A DNA stretch of 64,000 bases from positions 1 to 64,000 of the forward strand of contig NZ_JACHXU010000004.1 of assembly GCF_014192335.1 (NCBI RefSeq), written 5' to 3'. Shown here one piece after another: positions 52,306 to 60,884 of this stretch. How positions within the stretch are numbered: the first letter of the stretch is position 1; the number at the start of each line of letters is the position of its first letter. A program made the translations under genes and the position numbers. The notes below the pieces were generated by a model, which saw nothing but the letters and a program-made list of their open reading frames with translations, made no database searches and was not told where the DNA came from. The stretch is from Aporhodopirellula rubra. GTDB taxonomy: Bacteria > Planctomycetota > Planctomycetia > Pirellulales > Pirellulaceae.

Positions 52306-53718
52306 ATGACCAACCGAACTAATCGTCGTCGTTTCTTGGGCCAATCCGCAGCCGTGACCGCCAGTGTCGGTTACTGGGCCGGAACGTCGCTCGCCTCCGA
52401 TACGAAACCTGAATCCGCACTTAACGCTCTCGCAGCCGGTTGTATCGGTGTGGGAGGAAAAGGTGGCAGTGACACTAGTCACATCGGAAACCAAGGCGTT
52501 CGCATTGCCGGCCTTTGCGATGTCGATGGTGACACATTGACTAAGAAGGGACGCGAATTTCCCGACGCCGCCAAATTTGATGACTTCCGCGAGATGCTCG
52601 ACAAACTCGGCGACAAGATCGACATCGTCACCTGCAGCACCCCAGACCACGTTCACGCCGCGGCCTGCGTCCGGGCAATGAACATGGGCAAACATATCTA
52701 CTGCCAAAAACCGCTGACTTGGTCGATCCGGGAAGCCCGACTGATGCGGGAAACCGCCGAAAAAACGGGCGTCATCACCCAAATGGGTAATCAAGGCACC
52801 AGCGAAGATGGACTGCGGGAAGCCGTCGAAGTGATCCGCAGCGGCGCGATCGGAGACGTCAGCGAAGTTCACATCTTCTCAAACCGTCCCGTGTGGCCAC
52901 AGGGCGGCGGACGTCCCGACAAAGTGGATCCGGTTCCGGAATCATTGAACTGGGATGCGTGGATCGGCCCTGCACCGATGCGTCCATTTGTTTCCGGTGC
53001 TTACCATTCGTTCAACTGGCGCGGTTGGGTGGATTTTGGCACCGGCGCGTTGGGGGACATGGCTTGCCACACGACCAACATGCCCGTCATGGCACTGAAA
53101 CTGTGGGACCCGGTCGCCGTGACCGCGGTGAAAAACCCTGGCATCGTCGAAGGCGAACAGTTCCCTGCGAGCAGTGCGTTGATGTTCGAATTCCCAGAAC
53201 GTGAAGGACTGCCCGCATGTAAGTTCTACTGGTACGACGGCGGAAACCTTCCTTCGGACGACATCATCTCGCAATTGCCGAAATCGTTCCAAAAACGAAT
53301 CGCAAAACAACGCGAAGGCGGCCCGAAAATGTCCGGTGCTGTCGTCGTCGGCAGCAAGGGACTGTTGTTCTCGCCTGATGACTACGGCGCGAAGTACTAC
53401 CTGTTGCCTGAGGACAAATACGAAGACTACCAGGTGCCCGAGCAAACGTTGCCGCGGATCCCGTTCAAAGCCTCCGGTGACGAACGTCAAAAATGGGAAT
53501 TCGTCAGCACGATCAAGGGCGAATACGAACCCGGAACGATGGCCAACTTCGGCTACGCGGGTCGCCTGACCGAAACCATCCTGGTCGGCAACTTGGCCAT
53601 GCGGGCCGGCGAAGGCCAACGGATCGAATGGAACGCGAAGGACTTAACCAGCCCTAACGTGGAATCCGTCAACCAATTCGTCCAACGCGAATATCGATCA
53701 GGCTGGGAACTCGGCTAA
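52306..53718 (+). CDS. Tat-exported Gfo/Idh/MocA-family oxidoreductase
   Basis: 470 residues from the ATG at 52306 (a second candidate ATG is at 52291). The twin-arginine leader is TNRTNRRRFLGQSAAVTASV. The Rossmann part has AAGCIGVGGKGGSD, VRIAGLCDVD and the motif QKPLTW in place of EKP, and the second domain has GTGALGDMACHTTNM. This is the large exported subgroup typical of planctomycetes, which probably receives a bound cofactor before export. Substrate unknown; relatives include glycoside-cleaving enzymes that use NAD in a redox-elimination mechanism. Closed by its own terminator. Confidence 0.92.
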   Translation: MTNRTNRRRFLGQSAAVTASVGYWAGTSLASDTKPESALNALAAGCIGVGGKGGSDTSHIGNQGVRIAGLCDVDGDTLTKKGREFPDAAKFDDFREMLDKLGDKIDIVTCSTPDHVHAAACVRAMNMGKHIYCQKPLTWSIREARLMRETAEKTGVITQMGNQGTSEDGLREAVEVIRSGAIGDVSEVHIFSNRPVWPQGGGRPDKVDPVPESLNWDAWIGPAPMRPFVSGAYHSFNWRGWVDFGTGALGDMACHTTNMPVMALKLWDPVAVTAVKNPGIVEGEQFPASSALMFEFPEREGLPACKFYWYDGGNLPSDDIISQLPKSFQKRIAKQREGGPKMSGAVVVGSKGLLFSPDDYGAKYYLLPEDKYEDYQVPEQTLPRIPFKASGDERQKWEFVSTIKGEYEPGTMANFGYAGRLTETILVGNLAMRAGEGQRIEWNAKDLTSPNVESVNQFVQREYRSGWELG

Positions 53719-53763
53719 CACGCCTGGTTCGCTTCGACGCGAATAATTCAACGAGATCGACTC

Positions 53764-53801
53764 ACGGGACTGGCTTGCTATCGCAGACCAGTCCCGTTTT
53801 T
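53764..53801 (+). terminator. Terminator after the exported Gfo/Idh/MocA gene
   Basis: A perfect 10-bp stem, ACGGGACTGG (53764-53773) with CCAGTCCCGT (53788-53797), followed by TTTTT (53797-53801). It lies 45 bp after the stop. Confidence 0.92.
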
Positions 53802-53973
53802 CGTTGGAAACAAGACGTTGCCCGCAAAGCAAGAAAACATCTAACAAGAACATGTCCCCGGCACCGACAGTGGTGCTCAACCATCGGCAAGCCAAAAAAA
53901 CCGAGGAATCAATCGAAAAAAAGCAAATTCAGCGCGCCGGCATCTGACTTCGATACCCTAGTAGTTAGATACC

Positions 53974-56316
53974 ATGAAAACGAACGCCCCTCACCCGCCG
54001 ACCGCGCCGCCGCGTCCTCTGCCGCCCCCATCACCAGAACCTCCGCCGATCGTTGATTCGACCGACACAATGTTCTCCGGATTGAGCGACCGTGATCTCC
54101 TCATCGGATGGCGGGACGATCAATGCCGTGCGGCGTTAGACGAACTTGTTCGCAGGTACCGCGTGTTGGTACTGAGCGTTTGCCGTCGTCATTGCCTCAG
54201 CGAGCAGGACGCCGATGATGCGTTTCAAATCACTTGGGTCTGCTTGGCTCAATCGGCAAATCGAATTCGCAACCCTGATCGCCTCGCCGGTTGGCTCCAT
54301 CGGGTCGCGACTCGCGCCAGTCGTGCGGTAATGCGAAAACGACGTGGGGCCGGCACCGCAAACATGCGTCGGTCCAATCTGGGTCACAACGAGATGAATG
54401 AGATCCCCGGCGAGCACGACGAAGCGTTGACGCAATTGACACGACGCCACGAGGCCGCCGTGCTCGACGAAGAGATCGCCGAATTGCCGGAACACTACCG
54501 CACAGCAATCGTCATGCATCTCATCGATGGGCAAAGCTACCAGGCAATTGCCCAACGAATTGAATCGAGCGTGGGAGCAGTCCGAGGCCACGTCCAACGA
54601 GGCAAACAAGTTTTAGCCCGTCGGCTGAGACACCGCGGCATCGTTCCGGTGATGGCCTTCGCCGCAACTCAAACTCTCCGTGTCTCGGACGCGATCGCTG
54701 CCGACGCCGCCCGCCGTACCCTTCCCTCTGAACTCAACCTGTCCGACGCGTCCTCGATAACCAACGCAACAGCGGGCCAAGAACCTCTCCACATTCCTTC
54801 TCTTCTCTCTTCAGGAACTCCAATGATTCGCATCGCTTCATGGGCAACCGCCGGATGCCTTACCTCGGCTGCGCTGGTAGGCATCTGGCTGACTCAAGTT
54901 CCCGCTTTTGGGGAGACCGACGGCAAGCCACTGACCGTTCGCATTTCGAAAATCCCAAACGGCGACACCGATGCGGCGACTCTCGTGGTCGGTCAAGCTG
55001 CATCGTTCGCCACAACGCCGCCACCGACAGACGCTCCATCGAATCCCGAACGGCAACCCTCCCCTGCACCGGAGCATCGCACCGACGTTGCCCACACCGT
55101 GGCCGAAAAAATGGATGACGTGGTCAGCATCGATCTGACCTGTTCGCTCAACGATCTCGATGAATCCTTGTCAGGCGCACTCGGAATCGCTGTCCTACTC
55201 GACCGACGTGCGATCGGCCTCACCGACCTTTTGGATACAGGCACTGCTCTCAACATCTCGACTGACAAACAACCGCTACGAACCATCCTTCGTAAAACAC
55301 TCGAACCACTGGGCCTGCGCGCCGAGGTTCAAGACGAAGGACTCGTCATCACCGCCGATTTCGCAGAACTCACCCGTCGTGGAATCTCGACTGACAAATG
55401 GATTGGTTTATCCGATGAACTCGTCGAACAAGTCGACGAAGTCCTGGCGACCAAAGTCGCCGTCGATTTTGTCGATACACCTCTAGTCGAAGCCGTTGCC
55501 CACTTGGCGAGTGAAACTGCATTCCCTATCCGGATCAACTTAAACGCGTTAGAAGAAGAGGGTCTTACCGATGACACCCCCGTGCAGTTTTATTCTGGGA
55601 TTTCACCGACCGTGACACCGGTTACCGCTTTCGATCCATCCAACGACCCATTTGGATCAACGAGCACACAACCATCGAAAAAATCAAAACCGCAGCCATC
55701 CACTGGAAAAACGCAAGCGATCGAGTCCAAACCGCCCGTCGAGGATGGCCGAAGCGCATCGGTTGAAGTCGTGCTCAACTCGATCCTCCGACCGCTCGAA
55801 TTGACGTACACCGTGCGTGACGAAGCCATCATCATCACGACTCTTGACGACGCACGAACCGAGCTCCGACCAAGAATCTATTTTCTCGAGGGCACCGGTT
55901 TACCGCGTGGTGACTACAACGTCGTCATCGAACTCATTCAGAGTTCATTCGAGCCGGATCAATGGGAAGCACTCGGTGGCTCGAGCACGATCATGCCGAT
56001 CGGCAATGGCTCGCAGGGCCGTCCTGCGTTGTTGATCAGCACGACGACATCCACTCACGACCAAATTGAATCCTTCATGGGATCGCTCCGAGAAACGCAC
56101 TTCGGCCCTGATCCGATCGCAACCCAACCGTCTTCTCCCGGAGGCGGCCCATTTGGTGGAATGGGTGGCGGAATGGGTGGCGGAATGGGTGGCGGAATGG
56201 GTGGCGGAATGGGCGGTGGAATGGGTGGCGGAATGGGTGGCGGAATGGGTGGCGGAATGGGTGGCGGAATGGGCGGCGGAATGGGCGGCGGAATGGGCGG
56301 CGGTGGAATGTTCTGA
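53974..56316 (+). CDS. ECF sigma factor fused to a membrane anchor and STN-like domains
   Basis: 780 residues. A Pro-rich start is followed by sigma-70 region 2 (about 45-125; DADDAFQITWVCLA, LAGWLHRVATRAS) and region 4 (about 170-225; ELPEHYRTAIVMHLIDGQSYQAIAQRI). A single membrane helix at about 286-303 then leads to a presumed extracytoplasmic part with two STN/secretin-N-like domains (about 370-455 and 470-620), a third short domain (IYFLEGTGLPRGDYN..VVIELIQSS), and twelve MGGG units. Met284 (ATG at 54823) has AGGA six bases upstream, so the anchored half may also be made alone. The architecture suggests a one-piece membrane-tethered sigma factor. Confidence 0.85.
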   Translation: MKTNAPHPPTAPPRPLPPPSPEPPPIVDSTDTMFSGLSDRDLLIGWRDDQCRAALDELVRRYRVLVLSVCRRHCLSEQDADDAFQITWVCLAQSANRIRNPDRLAGWLHRVATRASRAVMRKRRGAGTANMRRSNLGHNEMNEIPGEHDEALTQLTRRHEAAVLDEEIAELPEHYRTAIVMHLIDGQSYQAIAQRIESSVGAVRGHVQRGKQVLARRLRHRGIVPVMAFAATQTLRVSDAIAADAARRTLPSELNLSDASSITNATAGQEPLHIPSLLSSGTPMIRIASWATAGCLTSAALVGIWLTQVPAFGETDGKPLTVRISKIPNGDTDAATLVVGQAASFATTPPPTDAPSNPERQPSPAPEHRTDVAHTVAEKMDDVVSIDLTCSLNDLDESLSGALGIAVLLDRRAIGLTDLLDTGTALNISTDKQPLRTILRKTLEPLGLRAEVQDEGLVITADFAELTRRGISTDKWIGLSDELVEQVDEVLATKVAVDFVDTPLVEAVAHLASETAFPIRINLNALEEEGLTDDTPVQFYSGISPTVTPVTAFDPSNDPFGSTSTQPSKKSKPQPSTGKTQAIESKPPVEDGRSASVEVVLNSILRPLELTYTVRDEAIIITTLDDARTELRPRIYFLEGTGLPRGDYNVVIELIQSSFEPDQWEALGGSSTIMPIGNGSQGRPALLISTTTSTHDQIESFMGSLRETHFGPDPIATQPSSPGGGPFGGMGGGMGGGMGGGMGGGMGGGMGGGMGGGMGGGMGGGMGGGMGGGMGGGGMF
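56161..56304 (+). repeat. Twelve tandem 12-bp units coding for MGGG
   Basis: ATGGGTGGCGGA is repeated twelve times without gaps, ten units filling two 60-base rows exactly; later units use GGC in place of GGT. Only third-position changes are seen apart from one GGT added in the last unit. It encodes the Gly/Met tail of the sigma-fusion protein and is prone to length change by slippage. Confidence 0.95.
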
Positions 56317-56352
56317 CTTCCACCGCGTCGCGAACTCGGTACGCCACGTCCG

Positions 56353-56381
56353 ATCTCACGTGAGACGGACTCACGTGAGAT
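56353..56381. terminator. Perfect 12-bp hairpin made of two CTCACGTGAG palindromes
   Basis: ATCTCACGTGAG (56353-56364), loop ACGGA, CTCACGTGAGAT (56370-56381). Each arm contains the palindrome CTCACGTGAG. It lies between convergent stops (56316 and 56404) and fits a bidirectional terminator, though without U-tracts; the twin palindromes could also be protein-binding sites. Confidence 0.6.
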
Positions 56382-56403
56382 GGTGGTGGACTCCGAAAAT
56401 CGG

Positions 56404-57276
56404 CTACTCCTTCGAGCTGCCCAATTGCACGAGCACGTTGCTCGACTCGGGAAGGATGTCGATCGACGCACCGGCTTCGAGCAACTGGTTGATCTCCATG
56501 ACTTCGAGCACCGTATCGAGAACTTCGGGATCCTTCTTCCCGATCTCGTTCAGCTTCTGACCAACAATTTCCGGACGCGCCGCAGCGGCCTCGGCCATTT
56601 TCTGGCTGACCTTGAACGCAGTTTCACTCTTGATCAGTCCGACGCGGTTTTCGCCGTCCTGCTTCATCGCACTGGTCACCTGCACCAACCGTTTGACGAC
56701 CTTTTCGGTGATGTTGTGAACCATCTGCATGTCGGTGAATTCGACTTTGCGAATGTAAACCGACCCGAGCCGGTAACCCCATTTTTCCGATAGCGGCGAA
56801 ACCGCTTGACGGACCGTTCGACTGAGACTGTGCCGGTCCTCGAGCATCGTTTCCATTTCCAGATTGCTCAACGTCGAGATCGTCGAACTCGTTACGTTCG
56901 CTTGCAACGATCCATCAGGATTGGCATTGATGAAGAGGTAGGCGACGGGGTCAGCAACTTGCATTTCATACCAAATACCGACACCCATCGGGGTTCCCTC
57001 TTCCGAGTTCACCATTTGGCTGCGCAGGTAATGTTGACGCAATGCCGTGCTAACGACGTATCGCTTTCCAAAGAATGGAATCAACATCGCACGCATACCG
57101 AAGTGCGATATCGGAAAGTGCAATCCGGACCGGTTGAGCGTACCGATGACTTTGCCGAAGAGCGTGAAGACCTGAGCCTCACATTCGTTGACACAGGTGT
57201 AAATCCCGAACGCGCGGGCGAAGGTCAGAATCATCGGGATCGTCGCGACACCGAGAATAAATAAGAAGATTTGCAT
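56404..57276 (-). CDS. SPFH/Band 7 domain membrane protein (second of pair)
   Basis: 290 residues. An N-terminal membrane helix (QIFLFILGVATIPMILTFARAFG) is followed by an SPFH domain: FTLFGKVIGTLNRSGLHFPISHFGM, MGVGIWYEMQVADPVAYLF, and a helical Ala/Glu-rich end (AFKVSQKMAEAAAARPEIVGQKLNEIGK). These form large rings in membranes that confine proteases or organise microdomains. It starts 27 bp after the stop of a second SPFH gene, as in HflK/HflC pairs. No FtsH gene is nearby. Confidence 0.9.
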   Translation of the reverse strand: MQIFLFILGVATIPMILTFARAFGIYTCVNECEAQVFTLFGKVIGTLNRSGLHFPISHFGMRAMLIPFFGKRYVVSTALRQHYLRSQMVNSEEGTPMGVGIWYEMQVADPVAYLFINANPDGSLQANVTSSTISTLSNLEMETMLEDRHSLSRTVRQAVSPLSEKWGYRLGSVYIRKVEFTDMQMVHNITEKVVKRLVQVTSAMKQDGENRVGLIKSETAFKVSQKMAEAAAARPEIVGQKLNEIGKKDPEVLDTVLEVMEINQLLEAGASIDILPESSNVLVQLGSSKE

Positions 57277-57302
57277 GGAATTAGCCTATGAGAATGTTGG
57301 GA

Positions 57303-58325
57303 TTATTTGGAACGCGAATTGTTGAGGACAACACGTGAAGCGAGCCCATAGAGTGGGACCCTCGCGTTTCGCAAATAGGCTTTCAAACATGACGATCCTC
57401 CTTCGTTCTTAATCGTTCCCAAGGTCCCCGCGAGTTCCTGCAGCGGTGCCACTTCGGCTTGCGCGTTGTTGGTCGCGATCTCAACGGCACGAGCACTCAT
57501 CGTGATCTGTTGCTCGGAGTCCGCACGCGCGGTGCTGATGTCAGCGGCAACTTGGTTGCGCGTGCTGTTAATCGCAGACAACGCCCGATCGACTTCCGGT
57601 GGCGGATCGATTTCGGTGATCAACGCGGCATCGAGTTCGATCCCATACCGTCCGGTGGTCGAACGACATTGTTCTTCCATGTACTGATTGAGTAGCGGTA
57701 GGTTTTTACGGAGATCATTGATCGAAACGCCCTCGGACAATTCGACCGCACTACCCTTCCCTTGGCTTTCATCGACTTCTTCCTCTTCGGCTGCACTGAG
57801 CAAACTCGCACCTTTGGGATCGGTGAAATTGGCAATCCGCTCTCGCAACACCGAAACGAAGTACCCCATCACATGCTCGAGCGGACTCTTGACCCCGAAC
57901 AGAAACGGGTACAGGTTGCTCTCGCTGATCCGGTATCGAATTTGGCCGTTCACGCCAGTCGTCAAGTTATCCTTCGTCACCGCCTCGATTGTGTCCTGGC
58001 GTTTCGACGGGTCCCATGAGAGATCAACCGCGTGGGTGGCAACACTGACGCGGTGCACTGTTTCCCATGGCAATTTGAAATAGGGACCACCAGGTCCGAT
58101 AACGCGAACCTGCGGGTACGCGTAGCGTTCGCGTTCCTCGTTGCTGAGCGAGGGATCGATTGGCGGCGCGATGTCGGGCGACTCAGCCACCATGGGCAGC
58201 ACTTCGGCGGCGCCGAATCGGGTCTTCACCGCTCGCTGGTCAGGCGAAACCGTGTACAGACAGCCAGGTAGGGTCCGGAAGGCGGCGTAGGCCGCGAGGC
58301 CCAAAACATACCACAATAGAAACAT
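57303..58325 (-). CDS. SPFH/Band 7 domain membrane protein (first of pair, HflK-like)
   Basis: 340 residues from the ATG at 58323-58325, chosen because it opens a membrane helix (MFLLWYVLGLAAYAAFRTLPGCLYTV); the frame is open to 58550 but that addition is not leader-like. The SPFH domain follows: VSPDQRAVKTRFGAAEV, GPGGPYFKLPWETVHRVSV, VTKDNLTTGVNGQIRYRISE; then RNQVAADISTARADSEQQITMSARAVEIATNNAQAE is the coiled helical tail. It is the first gene of a two-gene SPFH operon. Confidence 0.9.
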   Translation of the reverse strand: MFLLWYVLGLAAYAAFRTLPGCLYTVSPDQRAVKTRFGAAEVLPMVAESPDIAPPIDPSLSNEERERYAYPQVRVIGPGGPYFKLPWETVHRVSVATHAVDLSWDPSKRQDTIEAVTKDNLTTGVNGQIRYRISESNLYPFLFGVKSPLEHVMGYFVSVLRERIANFTDPKGASLLSAAEEEEVDESQGKGSAVELSEGVSINDLRKNLPLLNQYMEEQCRSTTGRYGIELDAALITEIDPPPEVDRALSAINSTRNQVAADISTARADSEQQITMSARAVEIATNNAQAEVAPLQELAGTLGTIKNEGGSSCLKAYLRNARVPLYGLASRVVLNNSRSK

Positions 58326-58528
58326 GATGCACTCACTGGTTTGTCGAAGGCGAAACATCCCCGAAAGGGGGCGTGAGTTAGGATTGTAACGTTCCCCCGA
58401 GGTCGCGGTACGGGTTGCGGAGACTGGCCCCACGCGACCAAACGCCCGAATGTCACGGCTATACATCGTCGCCCGACTGACTATTTTGAAAGGACTATCG
58501 TCAACGCCCACTATCGACCGGTTTTCGC

Positions 58529-59392
58529 TTGTCCCCTCCGACCTCTCCACGAATCTCGCGACGGCTGAGAATCGTACTGAGTCTATTGATTCTGGCCCAT
58601 TTGTCCGCCGTCATCGCGCCTCCGTTGGCGTTTCAAAGTCGCGGCCCACGCGGTCTTTCGCCCTCGGTTTCGCTGCTGCTATCACCGCTCGCGGCGTACG
58701 GACAGTTCCTCTACCTCGATCGCGGGTACGCATTCTTTGCGCCCGATCCGGGTCCGAGCCATTTGATGCGGGTCGAGATCTCCTCAGGCGAAAACGACTC
58801 CGCCGAAGCAAATGATGCGAACGTCGAAACGCGTTTGTATCCAAGCCTGGATGATCAGTGGCCGCGCCTGCTTTACCACCGGCATTTCATGTTGGCCGAA
58901 TTTTTGAACGACGCCTACCAACCGGCTTTGCCCGGCGAAGCCGCGAAATTGGTCGGCTCGGATTTGCCGATCGAAGAACTCAAAGCATGGCGGATGGGCC
59001 GACAACGTTATGAGATGATTGCCGATTCGATGATCCGCCACCTGCAGAAAAAGTTTGACGCGCAGGACGTCAAGATTGACCGGCTCGAACACATGATTCC
59101 GGACTTCGTTCCGTACGCGAACGAACCGACACCGCTGAACGATCCACCGACCTATGTTTTGCTCGAAGACATTCCGATCACACTAGACACATTGCTCGGA
59201 GTGCTCCCGCAAGATTTGCCGCAACCTGAACCGCGTGAAACCGTCCCCGCTCCTTCCGGCGAACCGATTCGCGATCGTTCAGAAACGTCCGAAACCACGG
59301 ACGAACGCGAACGTGATTCAGAGACGACAGTACCAATCGATCGCCAACGTGCCGTGGTGCCTCCGGTCTCCGAAGGAGTCAGCCCACAATGA
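58529..59392 (+). CDS. Membrane-anchored partner of the HTTM protein, function unknown
   Basis: 287 residues if translation starts at the TTG at 58529. One N-terminal hydrophobic helix (about 12-34) and a weaker one near 45-62 anchor a soluble domain with the sequence FLYLDRGYAFFAPDPGPSHLMRVEI, WPRLLYHRHFMLAEFLNDAY and LKAWRMGRQRYEMIADSMIRHLQKKF. A Pro/Glu/Thr-rich tail ends it. The stop overlaps the HTTM start (ATGA), so the two are co-translated and probably form a complex. No known family was recognised. Confidence 0.7.
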   Translation: MSPPTSPRISRRLRIVLSLLILAHLSAVIAPPLAFQSRGPRGLSPSVSLLLSPLAAYGQFLYLDRGYAFFAPDPGPSHLMRVEISSGENDSAEANDANVETRLYPSLDDQWPRLLYHRHFMLAEFLNDAYQPALPGEAAKLVGSDLPIEELKAWRMGRQRYEMIADSMIRHLQKKFDAQDVKIDRLEHMIPDFVPYANEPTPLNDPPTYVLLEDIPITLDTLLGVLPQDLPQPEPRETVPAPSGEPIRDRSETSETTDERERDSETTVPIDRQRAVVPPVSEGVSPQ

Positions 59393-60798
59393 CTTCCAAT
59401 ACCAGCCTCCAACAACGTCTAAAGAATTCCGCTAGCGAGTTTCTCGATTCCTGGGATGAGTTTTGGTTTGCCGCGCGGCATGTCGAAACCCTCGCGGTCC
59501 TGCGCATCATCACCGGTGCGATGCTGCTTTACTCGCACGTCGTCCTGGCGACCAATTTGGAATCGTTCTTGGGCGTTGACGCCTGGATCAACAACGACGC
59601 GTCACGCGCACTGCACGACGGAACGCTGGGTGAACCGACCGCGGCGTGGTCTTACCTCTGGAACGTCGACAGCCCCGCGATGATCGGAGTGCATCACTTC
59701 GTCACGATCCTCGTTTCGGCATCGTTCATGGTCGGGTTCCTGACACGGATCACCGGACCGTTGGCGCTGTGGTTTCAACTGATGTTGATCCATCGATTGT
59801 TGGGCAGCCTTTTTGGCCTCGATCAGATCGTGACCTACTGCGCCATGTACCTCGCCTTCGCTCCGTGCGGGGCGGTGTTTTCGGTGGACGCGTGGTTGCG
59901 GCGTCGTTTCTCAGCCGGATCCGAATCGACCTCGAAGAAATTCAAATGGCTGTTCCCAAGTGATGCCCCGAGTGTATCGGCGAATGTGGCCACACGATTG
60001 CTGCAAATTCACCTCTGCGTGATCTACCTGTTCGGTGGATTAGCCAAAGCGCGCGGCCAACTCTGGTGGGACGGAACTGCCATGTGGTACGCGATCGGCA
60101 ACTATGAATACCAATCGCTGGATGTCACCTTCCTCGCTGCGTATCCACGTTTCTTCACGGCGCTGACGCACGTCACTCTTTTTTGGGAAGTGTTCTACTG
60201 TGCGTTGGTTTGGCCACGGTGGACACGTCCGATCACGTTAGCGATCGCCGTTGCCGTCCACGGGGGCATTGCCTTGGGCCTCGGCATGGCGACGTTTGGA
60301 TTAATGATGATCGCGGCCAACGGAATCTTCGTCAGCCCATTGCTGATCCGGCGTTGGCGCAGAATCGAGGTTCCCGAACCGAACGTGGCCATGGCAGGGA
60401 TGGGCCCGACTTCAGATGCTTCGACGGCCAGTGTGATCATCGCGTCGCCGTCCGATAAGGCCTCGCCATCAACTGCGTCAGCGTCCGAGGCTGAAATCGC
60501 CAAACGCCTCGCGGATCTCGAAAAGGGAGAAGAGGCGTTTCGAAAACGCTATCACAAACTCAAACGTCGCGAAGCAAAAGTCGAGGAACGCAACGATCGT
60601 ATCAAAGCCACTAAGGCAAAGATTCGTGCCAAACTCGAAGACGGCACGTTGGTACGCGGCGACAAACTTCTTGATCAGTCAGGAATCGAACTCTCCGGAA
60701 TCGGATTAAATGACAGCCATGATGACCTGGAGACTCACATCGACGACAGTTTGTCGGGATATGACCTACTGAACCCGACCGAACGCAAGGATTCTTAA
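59389..60798 (+). CDS. HTTM-domain (vitamin K-dependent carboxylase-like) membrane protein
   Basis: 469 residues. The first about 350 residues form the HTTM (horizontally transferred transmembrane) domain: VETLAVLRIITGAMLLYSHVVL, WFQLMLIHRLLGSLFGLDQIVTYCAMYLAF, LLQIHLCVIYLFGGLAKARGQLWWDGTAMWYAIG, LFWEVFYCALVWPRWTRPITL. The family includes gamma-glutamyl carboxylases; bacterial members are mostly uncharacterised. A soluble, highly charged tail follows (about 355-469) with a short coiled coil (EIAKRLADLEKGEEAFRKRYHKLKRREAKVEER). It overlaps its upstream partner gene by four bases. Confidence 0.88.
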   Translation: MTSNTSLQQRLKNSASEFLDSWDEFWFAARHVETLAVLRIITGAMLLYSHVVLATNLESFLGVDAWINNDASRALHDGTLGEPTAAWSYLWNVDSPAMIGVHHFVTILVSASFMVGFLTRITGPLALWFQLMLIHRLLGSLFGLDQIVTYCAMYLAFAPCGAVFSVDAWLRRRFSAGSESTSKKFKWLFPSDAPSVSANVATRLLQIHLCVIYLFGGLAKARGQLWWDGTAMWYAIGNYEYQSLDVTFLAAYPRFFTALTHVTLFWEVFYCALVWPRWTRPITLAIAVAVHGGIALGLGMATFGLMMIAANGIFVSPLLIRRWRRIEVPEPNVAMAGMGPTSDASTASVIIASPSDKASPSTASASEAEIAKRLADLEKGEEAFRKRYHKLKRREAKVEERNDRIKATKAKIRAKLEDGTLVRGDKLLDQSGIELSGIGLNDSHDDLETHIDDSLSGYDLLNPTERKDS

Positions 60799-60884
60799 TA
60801 ACGCGACAGACGGTTTGAATCTCGCGTGGTACATTACGGGCCGGTGATTGAATCAAGGACGACCACCTCTCGGAACCCAGCCTG

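Noticed and set aside
56055-56471. Minus-strand frame coding for repeated PPIPP
   Set aside because: It is the reverse complement of the MGGG repeat tract; no start site and covers the convergent gap.
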